From Apostichopus japonicus (Eukaryota > Echinodermata > Holothuroidea > Aspidochirotida > Stichopodidae), in assembly GCF_037975245.1 (NCBI RefSeq), contig NC_092575.1:9948001-10012000 (forward strand): a stretch of 64,000 nt of DNA, read 5' to 3'. Below, piece by piece: positions 60,740 to 64,000 of the stretch. A program made the position numbers and the translations under genes. Positions within the stretch are counted from its first letter, which is position 1. Each line of letters opens with the position of its first letter. The notes beneath the pieces were generated by a model that was not told the origin of the DNA, did no database searches, and worked only from the letters and a program-made list of their open reading frames with translations.

Positions 60740-62035
60740 TAAAGTAATAGACTGGAGGCTCTGTTATACCATATCTGTCCGTTAAAGTAATAGATTGGAG
60801 GCTCTGTTATACCATCTCTGTCCGTTAATGTAATATATTGGAGGCTCTGTTATACCATATCTGTCCGTTAATGTAATAGATTGGAGGCTCTGTTATACCA
60901 TCTCTGTCCGTTAATGTAATATATTGGAGGCTCTGTTATACCATGTCTGTCCGTTTATGTAATATATTGGAGGCTCTGTTATACCATGTCTGTCCGTTTA
61001 TGTAATATATTGGAGGCTCTGTTATACCATGTCTGTCCGTTAAAGTAACATATTGGAGGCTCTGTTATTCCATGTCTGTCCGTTAATGTAATATATTGAA
61101 GGCTCTGTTATACCATGTCTGTCCGTTAATGTAATATATTGGAGGCTCTGTTATACCATGTCTGTCCGTTTATGTAATATATTGAAGGCTCTGTTATACC
61201 ATGTCTGTCCGTTTATGTAACGTATTGGAGGCTCTGTTATTCCATGTCTGTCCGTTAAAGTAATAGATTGAAGGCTCTGTTATACCATGTCTGTCCGTTA
61301 ATGTAATATATTGGAGGCTCTGTTATACCATGTCTGTCCGTTTATGTAATATATTGGAGGCTCTGTTATACCATGTCTGTCCGTTTATGTAACATATTGG
61401 AGGCTCTGTTATTCCATGTCTGTCCGTTAAAGTAATAGATTGAAGGCTCTGTTATACCATGTCTGTCCGTTAAAGTAATATATTGAAGGCTCTGTTATAC
61501 CATGTCTGTCCGTTAATGTAATATATTGGAGGCTCTGTTATACCATGTCTGTCCGTTTATGTAATATATTGAAGGCTCTGTTATACCATGTCTGTCCGTT
61601 TATGTAACGTATTGGAGGCTCTGTTATTCCATGTCTGTCCGTTAAAGTAATAGATTGAAGGCTCTGTTATACCATGTCTGTCCGTTAATGTAATATATTG
61701 GAGGCTCTGTTATACCATGTCTGTCCGTTAATGTAATATATTGGAGGCTCTGTTATACCATGTCTGTCCGTTTATGTAATATATTGGAGGCTCTGTTATA
61801 CCATGTCTGTCCGTTTATGTAACATATTGGAGGCTCTGTTATTCCATGTCTGTCCGTTAAAGTAATAGATTGAAGGCTCTGTTATACCATGTCTGTCCGT
61901 TAAAGTAATATATTGAAGGCTCTGTGGTACCATATCTGTCCGTTAATGTAATATATTGGAGACTCTGTTATATCATGTCTGTCCGTTAAAGTAATAGATT
62001 GGAGGCTCTTTTATACCATGTCCTGTCCGTTAATT
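60740..62035. repeat. 43-bp minisatellite, about 30 copies, with higher-order pattern
   Basis: The unit reads TAATATATTGGAGGCTCTGT, then TATACCATGTCTGTCCGTTA and ATG. Variants (GTTATTCC, TTGAAGG, CGTATTGG, GTTTATG versus GTTAAAG) occur in ordered sets. The block from 61,381 repeats from 61,811, an offset of 430 bp (ten units), almost without change until TGTTATAC becomes TGTGGTAC. No frame is open through it. Confidence 0.95.
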
Positions 62036-62630
62036 GTTGACTACGGTGTACCATTATAATGCAGCAGATACACATACAGGTTAAATATACATGCGCATAG
62101 CTTATTCTGTTGGAAGTAACCATTTTTAAATTTTGGAAAATGAAAGTATTGGTTTACAAGGACCGCGACCAAATAAGGCCTGGATAGATGGTAGATCAGG
62201 GCTTGTAAATCTCAGGTTACCTGTTCGATCCAGTTCTAACCACAAAAGACTTTTACAAATTGTTTATAATTTGTTCACGAGGTTTTCCGTTGTCGTTTCA
62301 CCCGGGCCAATATACGTTTATAGGTTTTCGCAAAGATTTTCCCCGCTTAAAATTTGGTTCAAAGGTTCAACCTTTGAAGAAGGCCGTGTTGAATCCTGTT
62401 TCAATGGCGCAATTGCTCACCTGCACACACTTTAGAGATAATTTATTCCATACTCATTTCATACCTTTCGTGATCAAATCTGGTTTCATTTTGTGGTTTG
62501 CACCAAGAACTGCAGATTTCTGTCAGCAAATTTATGACTTCTGCCACCGTACAGTTATATATGGACAGACATTATAATATAGTACATATAAAGTCAACAG
62601 CATGGATACGAGGATAAGTAAGAACTTTCC
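62036..62630. other. Unassigned stretch
   Basis: Two overlapping plus frames (62,133-62,435 and 62,260-62,577) lack homology. A weak tRNA-like phrase (GGTTACCTGTTCGATCCAG) lies near 62,213-62,231, too poor for a call. Confidence 0.4.
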
Positions 62631-62638
62631 CTTATGGG

Positions 62639-63003
62639 CAGTGGCGTAGGAAGGAACTTTTGAGTGGGGGGGCTGAAGACTGATGGCCGGCCTGGGGGAG
62701 GGGTCTAAGGGGAGGGGGTGTCCCCCTCCCCTTTGGATTTTTTTTGCATTTCCAGGTGGCCTCAGATGCAATTTGGTGCAATATAGCATACTTCAACCCA
62801 CCCACTCCATTTTGTATATAATTTTGCATTTTCACCTGGCCTTAGATGCAATTTGGTGCTCCAAATGAGATTTTTTTCTCATTTGGAAATGAAAAAGGGG
62901 TTTTCTGACTTGCGAAGCGGGGGGGCGGAATGATACTTCCGCCCCTCCACATTTTTCACTGGGGGGCTGGCGCCCCCCAGCCCCCCCGGTTCCTACGCCC
63001 TTG
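62639..63003. mobile_element. Short hAT-like MITE, perfect 8-bp target duplication
   Basis: The ends are CAGTGGCGTAGGAA and TTCCTACGCCCTTG, an inverted repeat with two mismatches. The flanks are CTTATGGG at 62,631-62,638 and 63,004-63,011, perfect. The 365-bp interior contains the shared GGGGAGGGGG/CCCCCTCCCC palindromic module followed by CAGATGCAATTTGGTGC, which appears twice, as in the 10,774 and 30,422 elements. It ends with a GGGGGGCTGGCGCCCCCC palindrome. Confidence 0.92.
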
Positions 63004-63011
63004 CTTATGGG

Positions 63012-64000
63012 TATCAGTATCAATGCTCCAAAACACAGAATATCAATACAAGACAAACAAATAAAAAATGCCAAAGCATGACGGGCGAGCGTGCGACTAC
63101 TAGCGACTAAGTTTACTTTAGATATGGTTACCCCAATCATGTGGCTTTACTAACTAATTTTGCCTTTTGATGTGATTTGGATTCTGGTATCACATGTATA
63201 AGCAATCGAACGATCTAATTCGATCTAAAGTTAGGTTATAGAGTTACCGTCTACATCTGTGTGTTTTTACCATCATGAGCGAAAAGTTTAAATCGTGCCT
63301 GTCAGTTGAGGTCATATTCCAAACACATATTTAAAGTTTTTATTAGACTTAAGCTTATTGAATTACGACTTAACGTTATGCAAGCTATTGAAAGAAAGTA
63401 TAAGGTCAAAATGATATACTCGAGAATTTAGGGATGTCTAGTGATACCATCTTGGTGCATTGGTTACCAGAGAGAATCTGACATGCATACCTTGAACTAT
63501 ATTCTAGCAGTAAAAACTTGAAATTACATCAAAAGTCCATGACTATACATGAGTGGAAATGATGCGATCATTCATTTTATATAGTTAATATGATCAATTA
63601 AAATCACTTAAGAAATGTCCATAGCACAGAAAATCTACTTGTTTCAACGCAGAAATGGAACTTCAAGCATATGGCGCTGCAGCCCCCCCCCCTCCCCTCC
63701 CCCTCCCAAAAAAAGATGAATAAACAAATTAAGTATTGCAAGGTAAATGCTCGAAGAAGATATTTTTAACTTTTTAATCTCATATGTTTTGCTGAAATGT
63801 ATGCTGCTCTGATTAAAAGAAAAGGTTTTAGTAATGACGCGAAGTTAAGATCGATCGTGAGAATGATCACACACAAGTTGTTTCTAAACATGGCGTATAT
63901 CTTTTGTGTATATGAAATGAGATGGCCTTGACCATGAGCCTATTGGGTTATAACCTAGTATTGTTCAAGTTGAAGTCTGCAGTGTTACATTTAGCTAGTT
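63012..64000. other. Unassigned stretch to the window end
   Basis: A C-rich tract lies near 63,681-63,708. No gene or repeat recognised. Confidence 0.4.

Noticed and set aside
62190-62260. A third tRNA-like head
   Set aside because: Only a loose B-box-like phrase (TGTTCGATCCA) is present; no convincing A box or stems.

Overview
The window is non-coding-dominated eukaryotic DNA, AT-rich, with no bacterial features: no operons, no dense long ORFs and no rRNA. It holds tRNA-derived SINEs, many short hAT-like DNA transposons with 8-bp target-site duplications, satellites, minisatellites, TA microsatellites and a few exon-like segments bounded by splice signals. The style (G-run-rich hAT ends, tRNA-headed SINEs, repeats rich in TGACCTTTGACC) suggests a marine invertebrate, possibly an echinoderm. 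That placement is inference only.

Layout. (1) 1-20,990 is one very large inverted structure. About 8.8 kb of a ~224-bp satellite runs in minus orientation (1-8835). It is followed by ~145-bp GGGCC-rich units, a ~350-bp unique centre (9480-9837), inverted copies of the GGGCC units (9838-10195), a sliver of satellite, a ~2.1-kb interruption (10,233-12,309), and then ~8.4 kb of the same satellite in plus orientation (12,310-20,750) ending in a decayed edge unit. The interruption carries a 117-codon fragment that may be transposon-derived, and that fragment is itself cut by a 1-kb hAT-like element with an 8-bp duplication. (2) 21-39 kb is mostly intergenic or intronic, with a SINE, hairpins, four hAT-like insertions, a ~290-bp degenerate tandem repeat and a 62-bp minisatellite. 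(3) 39.6-40.5 kb is an inverted AT-rich repeat with a tRNA-like SINE inside. (4) 41.03-47.85 kb is the most interesting block. TTGGGCAA-rich inverted ends abut TA repeats on both sides and enclose a broken minus-strand gene that resembles, from memory, the multi-copy SAMD3-like proteins of fish and invertebrates. It has an ATG first exon, two middle exons with compatible splice phase, and a terminal exon with in-frame stops. The left end of this element is split by a hAT-like element that itself contains another hAT-like element. (5) 48-64 kb is largely unassigned, with minisatellites of 36, 58 and 43 bp, a second SINE, one clean hAT-like element and two exon candidates.

No complete, intact protein-coding gene could be shown. 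Most open frames are satellite units or chance frames. The main biology is layered transposition: an unusual satellite-armed foldback, and a candidate TIR element carrying a SAMD3-like gene.
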